A stretch of DNA of 64,000 bases from Corallococcus sp. NCRR (GTDB lineage Bacteria > Myxococcota > Myxococcia > Myxococcales > Myxococcaceae): assembly GCF_026965535.1 (NCBI RefSeq), contig NZ_CP114039.1, positions 8,849,461 through 8,913,460 on the forward strand, written 5' to 3'. Below are positions 55,322 through 63,655 of the stretch, piece by piece. The notes beneath the pieces were generated by a model. The model was not told the DNA's origin. It made no database searches and saw nothing but the letters and a program-made list of their open reading frames with translations. Numbering within the stretch: position 1 is the stretch's first letter; every line of letters starts with the position of its first letter. Made by a program: the position numbers and the translations under genes.

Positions 55322-56917
55322 ATGAGCGAGAATTCCGACAACCCCGAGACCCGCAACCCGCCGCCGCCGCCCGCGGCCGCCCGTCCTCCCCCGCCCCCCG
55401 AGGCGGACGACGACGGCGGTGACGACGAGGGCGACGAGGGCCCCGACGAGGGTGATGCCTCCGCGGGTGGCGCTGCCCAGAACGGAGCCCCCGGAGCCCC
55501 CGGCCAGGGCGGCCGCCGCCGCCGCCGCCGCCGTCGTCGTCGTGGCGCGCAGGTGCACTTCACCCCGGAAGGCCAGGCCTACCGCATGACGGCGGGCCCG
55601 GACGGGCAGCAGGTCCAGGTCTTCCTGACGCCGCAGGAGCTGGAGCAGTACCGCCAGCGTCAGGCGCAGCAGCAACAGCAGCAGCCCCAGGGCGGCGGCC
55701 AGCCGCAGGGCCAGGAGAACCGCCCGCAGGACGGCGGGCCGCAGCCGCAGCCGCAGCGGCACGAGCACCCGCGTCAGCAGCAGCAGCGCGGCGGCCACGC
55801 CCAGGGCGCGCCGCAGCAGAACCTGGCGCCCGTGGAGGGCGTGCTGGACACGGAGGCCAAGGGCCCCAACGCGTTCCTGCGTCAGGTGAAGCGCAACCTG
55901 CTGGCGTCGCCGGACGACCCGGAGCTGCCGAAGAACCTGGTGCAGAAGCTGCGCCTGCGGCAGGGCCAGTACCTCACCGCGTTCGCGCAGATGCGCGGCC
56001 ACAAGGGCGTCATCCAGAAGGTGGACACGGTGGACGGCCGCCCGCTGGACGGCGCGCCCCGGCTGCCGCACTTCGCGGACCTCACCTCCGTGGACCCCAC
56101 CGAGCGGCTGAAGCTGGAGAACGGCCACAAGGAGATGGTCACGCGCGTGCTGGACCTCATCGCGCCCATCGGCAAGGGTCAGCGCGCGCTCATCGTCGCC
56201 CCGCCCAAGACGGGCAAGACGATCATGCTCCAGCGCATCGCGCAGGCCATCATCCAGAACCACCCGGAGTGCCACGTCATGGTGGTGCTCATCGACGAGC
56301 GCCCGGAAGAAGTGACGGACATGCGCCGGAGCATCAAGGCGGAGGTCATCGCCTCCAGCTCCGACCGGCCCACGGGCGACCACCTCAAGGTCGCGGAGCT
56401 CGCGCTGGAGCGCGCCCGCCGGCTGGTGGAATCCGGCAAGGACGTGGTCATCCTCCTGGACTCCATCACCCGCCTGGCGCGCGCCTACAACAAGGAGGTC
56501 GACAGCTCCGGCCGCACCATGACGGGCGGCGTGGACAGCCGCGCCCTGGAGCGCCCCAAGCGCATCTTCGGCGCCGCGCGCGCCACGGAAGAAGCGGGCT
56601 CGCTCACCATCATCGGCACGGCGCTCATCGACACCGGCAGCCGCATGGACGAGGTGATTTTCGAGGAGTTCAAGGGCACGGGTAACTCCGAAGTGACCCT
56701 GGACCGCCTGCTCGCGGAGAAGCGCGTCTTCCCGGCCATCAACATCGCCCAGTCCGGCACGCGCAAGGAGGAGAAGCTCTTCACCCTGCGCGAGTACGAG
56801 AAGGTGAAGAAGCTGCGGCAGATGCTCTTCGCCGTGAAGCCGGTGGAGGCCATGGAGGCGCTCGTCAAACGGCTCGGCCGGTACACCTACAACGACGAGT
56901 TCTTCGACGAGATGTAG
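55322..56917 (+). CDS. rho: Transcription termination factor Rho with disordered N-terminus
   Basis: A 531-residue hexameric RNA helicase; E. coli Rho has 419. The N-terminal 170 residues are disordered: Pro and Asp/Glu-rich (1-60), ten arginines (65-74), then Gln/Gly/Pro-rich. A shortened, diverged primary RNA-binding domain (about 171-250) starts VEGVLDTEAKGPNAFLR; the usual GFGFLR aromatic motif is lost. The motor is intact: Walker A APPKTGKT (293-300), Walker B VVILLDSITRLARAYN, and the R-loop GSRMDEVIFEEFKGTGN. It terminates untranslated transcripts. A 258-base leader precedes it. Confidence 0.93.
   Translation: MSENSDNPETRNPPPPPAAARPPPPPEADDDGGDDEGDEGPDEGDASAGGAAQNGAPGAPGQGGRRRRRRRRRRGAQVHFTPEGQAYRMTAGPDGQQVQVFLTPQELEQYRQRQAQQQQQQPQGGGQPQGQENRPQDGGPQPQPQRHEHPRQQQQRGGHAQGAPQQNLAPVEGVLDTEAKGPNAFLRQVKRNLLASPDDPELPKNLVQKLRLRQGQYLTAFAQMRGHKGVIQKVDTVDGRPLDGAPRLPHFADLTSVDPTERLKLENGHKEMVTRVLDLIAPIGKGQRALIVAPPKTGKTIMLQRIAQAIIQNHPECHVMVVLIDERPEEVTDMRRSIKAEVIASSSDRPTGDHLKVAELALERARRLVESGKDVVILLDSITRLARAYNKEVDSSGRTMTGGVDSRALERPKRIFGAARATEEAGSLTIIGTALIDTGSRMDEVIFEEFKGTGNSEVTLDRLLAEKRVFPAINIAQSGTRKEEKLFTLREYEKVKKLRQMLFAVKPVEAMEALVKRLGRYTYNDEFFDEM
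55514..55543 (+). repeat. (CGC)6(CGT)4 tract encoding ten arginines
   Basis: A trinucleotide run inside rho, six CGC then four CGT codons. It could expand or contract by slippage without a frameshift, changing the basic patch length. Confidence 0.85.
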
Positions 56918-56975
56918 GCCGCACCCGCCCGCGCGGGGGTGGTGTGGCGAGCCCTGGATTGCGTAAGGTGAGCGC

Positions 56976-57242
56976 ATGATTCAGGGCTCGGGCCGCTGCC
57001 ACTACCACCCGGACCGCGCGGGCCTGGGCGTCTGCGTGGAGTGCCGGCGCGTCATCTGCCGCGAGTGCACCACGCAGTTCGAGGGCATCAACCGCTGCGC
57101 CAGTTGCCTCGAGAAGCGCCGCCAGGCGCTGGAGGGGCCGCCGCCCCGGCGCGAGTGGAGCGTGGCGCACGTGGTGCTGGCGCTCCTGGGCGTCGTGCTC
57201 GTGTGGGGCGGCGTCCTGTTGGCGGCGCACGCGGTGGGCTGA
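56976..57242 (+). CDS. Small zinc-finger membrane protein (B-box-like)
   Basis: An 88-residue protein: an N-terminal cysteine/histidine cluster (CHYHP, CVEC, CREC, CASC within residues 8-46) of B-box type that should bind zinc, a Pro/Arg hinge, and one C-terminal membrane helix (about 65-85, VVLALLGVVLVWGGVLLAA). An aaggtgag ribosome site precedes the ATG. It lies four bases before the DUF4129 gene and opens that operon. The finger is on the cytoplasmic side if the basic hinge follows the positive-inside rule. Such fingers may bind protein partners; the role is unknown. Confidence 0.75.
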   Translation: MIQGSGRCHYHPDRAGLGVCVECRRVICRECTTQFEGINRCASCLEKRRQALEGPPPRREWSVAHVVLALLGVVLVWGGVLLAAHAVG

Positions 57243-57246
57243 CGCG

Positions 57247-59127
57247 ATGGCCGTCTCCGCATTGGAACTGCGCCCCCGGGGTCCGGTGGCCTTGATGGAC
57301 GCGGCGCTGCGCCTGTGCGCGCGCGACGCGGGCGTGTGGGCGCTCACGCTGCCGGGTGGCGCGGCGGTGGTGGCCGCGCTGCTGCACCTCTTGGACGCCG
57401 TGGACCACGGCCGCTCCCCCACCCTGCCCGCGCTGTATGTGACGCTCGCGTGGTTCCTGCGGGGCGTGGGACAGGGCGCGGCGTGCCACTACGTGCAGGA
57501 GCTGCTGCTGGGCGCGAAGGCGGAGCCCTCCGTGCGCCAATCCCTGCGCGCGGCGCTGGAGAAGCTGCCCAGCCTGTTCATCGCCGTGGCGTACCTGGCG
57601 CTCTTCAACGTGCTGACGTTGACGTTCTCGCTGGGCATCGCGCTGTTCCTCCTCTCCGCGCAGGGCGTGGGCTACGCGGCGACGATGCAGGGCCGGGGCA
57701 GCCCGCTGAAGCTGTACGCGGTGGGCTCACGGCTCTTGGGTCCGTCTCGAGGCACGGCCACCGCGGTGCGCTGGTTGATGGGCGTGCAGGTGCTGGTGTT
57801 CCTCAACCTGCACGTGGGGCTCAACTTCCTCTTGTACCTCGGGCGGAAGCTGGTGGGCGTCGACCTGACGTTCGCGGAGCGGTTCGCGTCGTTGGACAAC
57901 CCGCCGTGGCTCGTGTTCCTCGCCGCGACGACGTTCGCCCTCTTCGAGCCCCTGCGCGCGGCGACCGCCACGCTGCTGCTGGTGGACGGGCGCGTGCGGC
58001 AGGAGGGTCTGGACCTGCTGGCCGCCGTGCAGCAGCTCCCGGAGCGGAGCACGCAGCGCGGGGGGCTCGCGTCGAAGGGCGTGGCCGCGGCGTTGTTGCT
58101 GGCCACGGGCCTCCTCCTCGCGGCGCCCGCACCGGTGGAAGCCGCCGCGCCCGTGGAACGCCAGGCGCTGCGCGAGCGGCTGGAGAAGGTCGCGACGGAG
58201 TGCGAGCTGCCGGAGCAGGTGGAGGGCACGGCGCTCCGGGACTTCGATGCGCTGAACGCGCGGGAGACGGTCAAGCTCGAGCGCTTCGTGCGCCGCCTGG
58301 AGCAGCAGGCCTTCGACGACGAGGACTGCGAGACGGCGGCGGTGACGCTGGAGAATGGGCTCGCGCAGGTGACGGCCACGGCCGAGGCGCAGGCGCGCGC
58401 GGACGCCCGTGCGGCCACGGACCGGGCGCGGGCCATCCTCGCGCGGCCGGAGTTCCAGGAGCGCCCGGAGAAGGCCCCCGGCGAGCCAAAGGAGGAAGAG
58501 GTCCCGCCTCCGGAATCGAGCTGGTGGCGACGCTTCATCGACAAGCTGGGCGAATGGCTCCGGGACTTCTTCAAGCGCAACAACCCGCGGCCCCAGTCGC
58601 GGGAGACGGCACTTCCCGTGAGCGGCGGCGCGGCGGCGAATGTCCTCGTCGTGATGCTGGTCGCGCTGACGCTGGCGGTGCTGGGCGTGGTGCTCGTCAG
58701 CGTGCTGCGGCGCAAGCGCGGGGACTCCGGTCCGGCACTGGAGGTGAGCACCGTGGACGCCGCGGCGCTCGCGGGCAATCCGGACCACGCGCTGTCGCGT
58801 CCGCCGGAAGGCTGGGCGCACCTGGCCGACGCGCTGGCCGCGAAGGGCGAGTACCGCGAGGCGGTGCGCAACCTGTACCTCGCGCTCCTGTCACGCCTGC
58901 ACCGCGACGGCGCCATCCACTACGACGAGACGCTGTCCAACTGGGACTACCTGCGCGCGTTCCGGGGCCGCCCTGAAGTGAAGGCCCCGTTCCGCGAGCT
59001 GACGCGCCGCTTCGACTTCGCGTGGTACGGCAACGTGCCCGTCAGCGCGGACGGCTACACCGAGTTCCGCGCCATCACCGCCCCGCTGCTCGCCGCGCCT
59101 CCCGCGCAGGAGGCCGCCGGTGCGTGA
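57247..59127 (+). CDS. DUF4129-domain membrane protein
   Basis: A 626-residue protein. The N-terminal half has five or six membrane helices (about 25-310). A helical Glu/Arg-rich part (about 310-430) then precedes one further membrane helix (about 460-480, VLVVMLVALTLAVLGVVLVSVL). The C-terminal DUF4129 domain (about 505-620) has YREAVRNLYLALLSRL, DGAIHYDETLSNWDYLRAF and RFDFAWYG. DUF4129 is often coupled to MoxR and DUF58 genes, as it is here. Its stop overlaps the DUF4350 start by eight bases. Confidence 0.85.
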   Translation: MAVSALELRPRGPVALMDAALRLCARDAGVWALTLPGGAAVVAALLHLLDAVDHGRSPTLPALYVTLAWFLRGVGQGAACHYVQELLLGAKAEPSVRQSLRAALEKLPSLFIAVAYLALFNVLTLTFSLGIALFLLSAQGVGYAATMQGRGSPLKLYAVGSRLLGPSRGTATAVRWLMGVQVLVFLNLHVGLNFLLYLGRKLVGVDLTFAERFASLDNPPWLVFLAATTFALFEPLRAATATLLLVDGRVRQEGLDLLAAVQQLPERSTQRGGLASKGVAAALLLATGLLLAAPAPVEAAAPVERQALRERLEKVATECELPEQVEGTALRDFDALNARETVKLERFVRRLEQQAFDDEDCETAAVTLENGLAQVTATAEAQARADARAATDRARAILARPEFQERPEKAPGEPKEEEVPPPESSWWRRFIDKLGEWLRDFFKRNNPRPQSRETALPVSGGAAANVLVVMLVALTLAVLGVVLVSVLRRKRGDSGPALEVSTVDAAALAGNPDHALSRPPEGWAHLADALAAKGEYREAVRNLYLALLSRLHRDGAIHYDETLSNWDYLRAFRGRPEVKAPFRELTRRFDFAWYGNVPVSADGYTEFRAITAPLLAAPPAQEAAGA

Positions 59128-60397
59128 CCGTTTCCCGCTGCTCGTGCTGGGGAGCCTGCTGCTCGCGGGCGTGCTCGGGACGTTCCTGGTGCGCGGCGCC
59201 CAGCGCGGCGGCTTCGCGGATCCGCTGTCCACCTTCCGCGCGGAGCCGGACGGCGCGCGCGTCCTGTACCTGCTCGCGCAGGAGAGCGGCCTGCCGGTGA
59301 CGCGCAACATGGCGGACCTGCGCCTGCTCACCGGCAAGGAGGCGCTGGTGCTGCTCGCCGTGGAGGTCCAGGACTCGCACGAGGAGGATCCGGATCAGAC
59401 GCGGCTCGCCTCGGATCCGGACGCGGGCGTGGACGACGAGGAGGCGCCGCACACGGGCTTCAACGCCCTGCGCGCGCAGCAACTGGACGACGAAGAGGTG
59501 GAGCGCGTGCTGTCGCATGTCCGCGCTGGCGCCTCGCTCGTGTACGTGCCCTGGGGCTCGCGGGAGAACGCGCTCCTGGATGCGCTGGGCGTGAAGCTGG
59601 ACAAGGCGGACGTGACGCTGCCCATGCGCACGCTGGTGCCGCCGCTGCCCACGCCGTACACGCTGGGCGTGGAGCGCGTGGAGGCGAAGGTCCAGGCCTA
59701 CCTCCGGCTGCCGGAGGGCGCCGTCACGGTGCTGGAAGATGAACGCATGGGCTTCCCGGTGGCGGCGGTGATTCAAGCGGGCCAGGGCCGGGTGCTGGTG
59801 GTGGGCGCCCCCGAGCTCGCGATGAACCCGGCGCTCGCGAGGGCGGACAACGCGCAGTTCTGGCTGAGCGCGCTGGAGGCCCTGGGCCCCGGCCCCTTCG
59901 CCTTCGACGAGTTCCACCACGGCTTCACCAACGAGCGCTCGCTCGTGGACTTCGCGCGCCGCTACGGCCTGCACTTCGCCGTCGCGCAGCTGCTCCTGGG
60001 CGTCGTGCTGTGGGCGGGCGCGCTGAAGCGCTTCGGCCGTCCGCTCCCTCCGCCGGAGTCCATGCGCGTGGGCGCCACGGACGCCCTCTTCGCCATGAGC
60101 CGCCTGTACCGCGAGGGCCGGCACCACGGCTTCGCGGCGGGGCTCATCTCGCGCGGCCTCACGCAGCAACTGGCGCCGCTCGCGGGCCTGCCTTCGCACG
60201 CCACCGCCGCCGCCGTCGCGGAAGGTCTGCGCACGCGCGGACGCCAGGACCTGGCGGACGGGCTGCTCGACGTAACCCGCAGGTCCGAGACCGTCCAGAC
60301 GGACGCCGACATGCAGGCCCTCGCCACTTCCGCCGCGCACGTGCGCGAGCGCATCCACCCCGCCGGCACCGGCCGGCCCCGCCCCGGAACCCCATGA
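59120..60397 (+). CDS. DUF4350-domain protein
   Basis: A 425-residue protein with GTG start at 59120. An N-terminal membrane helix (about 5-25), a DUF4350 alpha/beta domain (about 35-240, with STFRAEPDGARVLYLLAQE and VGAPELAMNPALARADNAQFW), a helix near 290-310 (FAVAQLLLGVVLWAGAL) and a cytoplasmic helical tail. DUF4350 resembles a glutamine-amidotransferase-like fold without its catalytic Cys. It is a regular member of MoxR/DUF58 operons. Overlaps DUF4129 upstream by eight bases and moxR downstream by four. Confidence 0.82.
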   Translation: MRDRFPLLVLGSLLLAGVLGTFLVRGAQRGGFADPLSTFRAEPDGARVLYLLAQESGLPVTRNMADLRLLTGKEALVLLAVEVQDSHEEDPDQTRLASDPDAGVDDEEAPHTGFNALRAQQLDDEEVERVLSHVRAGASLVYVPWGSRENALLDALGVKLDKADVTLPMRTLVPPLPTPYTLGVERVEAKVQAYLRLPEGAVTVLEDERMGFPVAAVIQAGQGRVLVVGAPELAMNPALARADNAQFWLSALEALGPGPFAFDEFHHGFTNERSLVDFARRYGLHFAVAQLLLGVVLWAGALKRFGRPLPPPESMRVGATDALFAMSRLYREGRHHGFAAGLISRGLTQQLAPLAGLPSHATAAAVAEGLRTRGRQDLADGLLDVTRRSETVQTDADMQALATSAAHVRERIHPAGTGRPRPGTP

Positions 60398-61392
60398 ACG
60401 CGCCCTTCTCCCCTCCTCCCTTCCCGGACACCGGCAACGCCGTGCGGTCCGCGAACGCCATCCGCGAGGGCGTCCTCGCGGAGGTGCGCAAGGCCGTGGT
60501 CGGGCAGGACGAACCGCTGGAGCTGATGCTCTGCGGGCTCGTGGCCGGCGGACACATCCTCCTGGAGGGCGTGCCCGGCGTGGCCAAGACGCTGATGGCC
60601 AAGGCGCTGTCGCGCAGCGTGGGCGCGGACTTCAAGCGCATCCAGTTCACACCGGACCTGATGCCCGCGGACATCCTGGGCACCAGCGTCTTCGACCTGA
60701 AGTCCCAGGCCTTCGTGCTCGCGCGAGGCCCCATCTTCACGGACCTGCTGCTGGCGGACGAAATCAACCGCGCCCCGGCGAAGACGCAGTCCGCGCTGCT
60801 GGAGGCCATGCAGGAGCGCGCCGTGTCGCTGGAGGGCAAGAACCTCCAGCTGTCGCCCATGTTCACGGTGTTCGCCACGCAGAACCCCGTGGAGTCGGAG
60901 GGCACGTACCCGCTCCCCGAGGCGCAGCTGGACCGCTTCCTCCTGAAGATCGACGTGGGCTACCCCGCGCCGGAGGAGGAGGACGCCATCCTCGAGTCCG
61001 TGCACCGGGGCTTCGACGCGGGCGACCTGGCGCGCGCGGGCGTGAACGCGGCGGTGACGAAGGACGACCTGCTCCAGGCGCGCGTGGCGCTCAACACGGT
61101 GAACGTGGAGCCGCCGGTCCTCGGGTACATCCGCAAGCTGGTGGCCGCGACGCGAAGCTCGCCCAACATCCGTCTGGGCGCGGGGCCGCGCGCGGGCGTG
61201 CACCTGCTGCTCGCGTCGAAGGCGCTGGCGGCGCTCAGGGGCCGCGACTTCGTGACGCCGGACGACGTGCGCTTCCTGGTGGGCCCGGTGCTGCGGCACC
61301 GCCTGCTCCTGTCGCCGGACGCGGAGCTGGACGGGGCCACGGCCGCGGACGTGCTGCGCGAGGTGGTCCAGGGCGTCGAGGTCCCCCGGTGA
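60394..61392 (+). CDS. MoxR-family AAA+ ATPase
   Basis: A 332-residue ATPase with ATG at 60394, overlapping the DUF4350 stop (ATGA). A longer upstream frame runs inside DUF4350 and is rejected. Walker A GVPGVAKT (about 62-69), Walker B LLLADEINRAPAKTQSALLEAMQE, sensor-1 FATQNP and the lid domain are typical. MoxR proteins act as chaperones that fold or insert metal into partners bearing a von Willebrand A domain; the DUF58 product next door has that fold. The four-base overlap with DUF58 suggests coupled translation. Confidence 0.93.
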   Translation: MNAPFSPPPFPDTGNAVRSANAIREGVLAEVRKAVVGQDEPLELMLCGLVAGGHILLEGVPGVAKTLMAKALSRSVGADFKRIQFTPDLMPADILGTSVFDLKSQAFVLARGPIFTDLLLADEINRAPAKTQSALLEAMQERAVSLEGKNLQLSPMFTVFATQNPVESEGTYPLPEAQLDRFLLKIDVGYPAPEEEDAILESVHRGFDAGDLARAGVNAAVTKDDLLQARVALNTVNVEPPVLGYIRKLVAATRSSPNIRLGAGPRAGVHLLLASKALAALRGRDFVTPDDVRFLVGPVLRHRLLLSPDAELDGATAADVLREVVQGVEVPR

Positions 61393-62696
61393 TTCCCTCC
61401 GAGCGCCTGTGGGGGCTGCTGGCCCTGCTCGCGCTGCCCATGGCGCTGGCGGGCTTCTTCCCGGGTCTGGGAGGCGCGGTGCTGGCGCTGGACGCGCTGG
61501 CCGTGGCGCTGGCCGCGTTCGACTTCCTCCAGGCCCGCCGCGTGCGCCTGGAGGTGGAGCGCCTGCTGCCGGAGCGCCTCAACGTGGGCGTGGCCAATCG
61601 CGTGGAGCTGCGACTGGTGCACCGGGGCGGAGGCACGGTGGAGGTGCGCGTGAAGGACGACGCGCCGCCGTCGTTCACAACGGAGCCCTCGGAGGCCACG
61701 CTGCGCCTCACGCCGGACAGCCAGACGCAGTGGGTGTACCGGGCCACGCCCGCGAAGCGCGGCAAGTTCAGCTTCGGCGCCGTGCACGTGCGAGTTCGCG
61801 GTCCGCTGGGGCTCGTCTCGCACGAGCGCACCTTCCCCGCCGAGCGCTCCGTGTCGGTGTACCCGGACCTGCGAGGAGCCCGCAGGCTGCTGTTGTCCGG
61901 CGCGGCGCTGGACCTGGTGAACCTGGGGCTGCGGCAGCTGCGGCGCGACGGCCAGGGCAGCGAGTTCGCGCGCCTGCGCGACTACGCCCAGGGCGACAGC
62001 GTGCGCGACGTGGACTGGAAGGCCACCGCGCGCCGGGGCAGGCCGGTGACGCGGGTGCTGGAGTCGGAGCGCTCGCAGGCGCTGATCATCTGCGTGGACG
62101 CGGGGCGCTCCATGGCGGCCCAGGTGGACGGCCTCACGAAGTTGGATCACGCGGTGAACGCGGCGCTGTTCCTCGCCTTCGTGGCCATCCGCAACGGGGA
62201 CCGCGTGGGCCTGGCGCTCTTCGCGGACGGAGTGAAGGCCTACCTGCCGCCCGCGGCGGGCCGGGGCCAGTACCGCAAGCTGGTGGACACGCTCTACTCC
62301 GCGACGCCCAGCCTCACGTACGTGGACTACCTGGCGCTCTTCAAGGAGCTGAACGTGCGCCTCAACCGGCGCAGCCTGCTGTGCGTCTTCACGGACTTCC
62401 TCGACGAGGAGCAGGCCGGAACGCTGGTGGCCCCGCTGCACCGGCTGGCCCGCCGCCACGTCCCGCTGTGCCTGTCCGTGAAGGACACCGCGCTCCAGAA
62501 GCTGCTGCGCACGCCGCCCTCAGGTCCGGAGGAAGCCTTCCAGCACGCGGTGGCCTCGGAGCTGCTCACGGACCGCGAGGTGCTCAAGGCGCGCGTGAGC
62601 AGGGGCGGCGTGCAGATGCTCGACGTCGCGCCGGACGAACTGAGCCTCGCGGCGGTGAACCGGTACCTCGACATCAAAGCGCGCGGCGTCCTGTAG
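61389..62696 (+). CDS. DUF58 protein with von Willebrand A-like domain
   Basis: A 435-residue protein. Two N-terminal membrane helices (about 8-50) precede a beta-rich domain (about 60-170), the DUF58 signature (GSEFARLRDYAQGDSVRDVDW about 198-218), and a von Willebrand A-like domain (about 230-400). The metal site DxSxS reads DAGRS, with Gly for the first Ser, so metal binding may be altered. The family is the usual partner of MoxR. It closes the five-gene operon that starts with the zinc-finger membrane protein. Confidence 0.9.
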   Translation: MIPSERLWGLLALLALPMALAGFFPGLGGAVLALDALAVALAAFDFLQARRVRLEVERLLPERLNVGVANRVELRLVHRGGGTVEVRVKDDAPPSFTTEPSEATLRLTPDSQTQWVYRATPAKRGKFSFGAVHVRVRGPLGLVSHERTFPAERSVSVYPDLRGARRLLLSGAALDLVNLGLRQLRRDGQGSEFARLRDYAQGDSVRDVDWKATARRGRPVTRVLESERSQALIICVDAGRSMAAQVDGLTKLDHAVNAALFLAFVAIRNGDRVGLALFADGVKAYLPPAAGRGQYRKLVDTLYSATPSLTYVDYLALFKELNVRLNRRSLLCVFTDFLDEEQAGTLVAPLHRLARRHVPLCLSVKDTALQKLLRTPPSGPEEAFQHAVASELLTDREVLKARVSRGGVQMLDVAPDELSLAAVNRYLDIKARGVL

Positions 62697-62705
62697 GAGC
62701 CCACC

Positions 62706-63221
62706 ATGGCTTTCCAGACAGAGCACTTCACGGCGGTCCCCGTCGACGACAGCGACACGCACCTCCTGCAACCGCTCCTCGACCGCTGCGAGGACTACCA
62801 CCAGATCGCCTACGGCCGTCCCGCGCTCCCGGACCAGGCCCGGAACATCCCCCGCGAGCGGCCCCCCAACCTCGCTCCCGGGCAGGGACACCTCTTCGCG
62901 CTTCGCGACGCGCAAGGCGGCCTCGCGGGGATGCTCGAAGCCCTGCGTGACTTTCCGGCGCGGGGTGAGTGGTACATCGGCCTGCTGCTCCTCGCGCCGG
63001 AGGCCCGGGGCCACGGCCGGGGCGAGGCCGTGCTGAACGCCTACGCGGACCACGCGCGCGCGAACGGCGGCCGGCTGCTGCGCGTGGCGGTGGTGGAGCA
63101 CAACGAGGTCGGCCGCCGCTTCTGGACACGCGTGGGCTTCCAGCCGGAGCAATGGGTGGGCCCCATCGAGCAGGGCCTCCGGTGGAACCGGGTCCTGAAG
63201 ATGACCAAGGCCCTCGGCTAG
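62706..63221 (+). CDS. GNAT-family N-acetyltransferase
   Basis: A 171-residue acetyltransferase, ten bases after DUF58. The acetyl-CoA site ARGHGRG (RxxGxG form) is near residue 100, with a preceding strand GEWYIGLLLLAPE and a following VEHNEVGRRFWTRVGFQP typical of GNAT motif B. The acceptor is unknown. It may be the last gene of the DUF58 transcript or independent. It ends in a CTAG shared with the convergent pyrophosphatase stop. Confidence 0.88.
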   Translation: MAFQTEHFTAVPVDDSDTHLLQPLLDRCEDYHQIAYGRPALPDQARNIPRERPPNLAPGQGHLFALRDAQGGLAGMLEALRDFPARGEWYIGLLLLAPEARGHGRGEAVLNAYADHARANGGRLLRVAVVEHNEVGRRFWTRVGFQPEQWVGPIEQGLRWNRVLKMTKALG

Positions 63222-63655
63222 GCGCCCTCGCGCAGCCAGCCCACGAAGCGCGTGTCGGGCACGTCACCGCGCACGCGGTGCAGGCCCCGCTTGAACAGGG
63301 CATAGACGCGGAAGAAGCGCTCCAGGCCCGCGCGCTCCGAGGGCGTCATCGGGTGCGTTCCGCACACCACCTTCGGGTCACCCTTCCCCGCGTCGATGAA
63401 GCCCAGCACGGCCACCACCGGCACGCGCACGCGCTGCCCCTGCTGCAACCGAGGCCCCAGCACCACCGCGTCCAGCGGGTCCCCGTCATCCGACAGCAGG
63501 CCCGGGATGGAGCCGTAGTTGTATGGGCACGGCAGCGGCGACACGAAGTCCACCGAGCCATCCGCGCGCCGCTTCACCATGGAGAAGCGCGGGCACTCGA
63601 TCAGCACCTCCGGCTCGCGCGGCAACGGAGGCACGGCCAGGTCCGGCCCGCTCAT
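63218..63655 (-). CDS. Class I inorganic pyrophosphatase
   Basis: A 145-residue protein starting at the ATG at 63655. The class I signature is recognisable: YNYGSIPG, then DGDPLDAVVL (catalytic Asp residues) and GFIDAGKGDPKVV. Length is short for the family (about 170-180), mainly at the N- and C-termini, and the usual DExxxD reads DAGKGD, with Ala for Glu. It hydrolyses pyrophosphate to phosphate if active. It overlaps the stop of the SpoIIM-like gene upstream by four bases and shares a CTAG stop with the acetyltransferase gene. Confidence 0.82.
   Translation of the reverse strand: MSGPDLAVPPLPREPEVLIECPRFSMVKRRADGSVDFVSPLPCPYNYGSIPGLLSDDGDPLDAVVLGPRLQQGQRVRVPVVAVLGFIDAGKGDPKVVCGTHPMTPSERAGLERFFRVYALFKRGLHRVRGDVPDTRFVGWLREGA

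Noticed and set aside
56922-56942. Hairpin after rho as a terminator
   Set aside because: CACCC/GGGTG pairs only through a short, bulged stem with no T-run, which is expected by chance at this GC content.
60010-60393. A longer MoxR reading frame beginning inside DUF4350
   Set aside because: The extension is Arg/Pro/Ala-rich out-of-frame sequence; the conserved protein starts at the ATG at 60394 with a four-base overlap.
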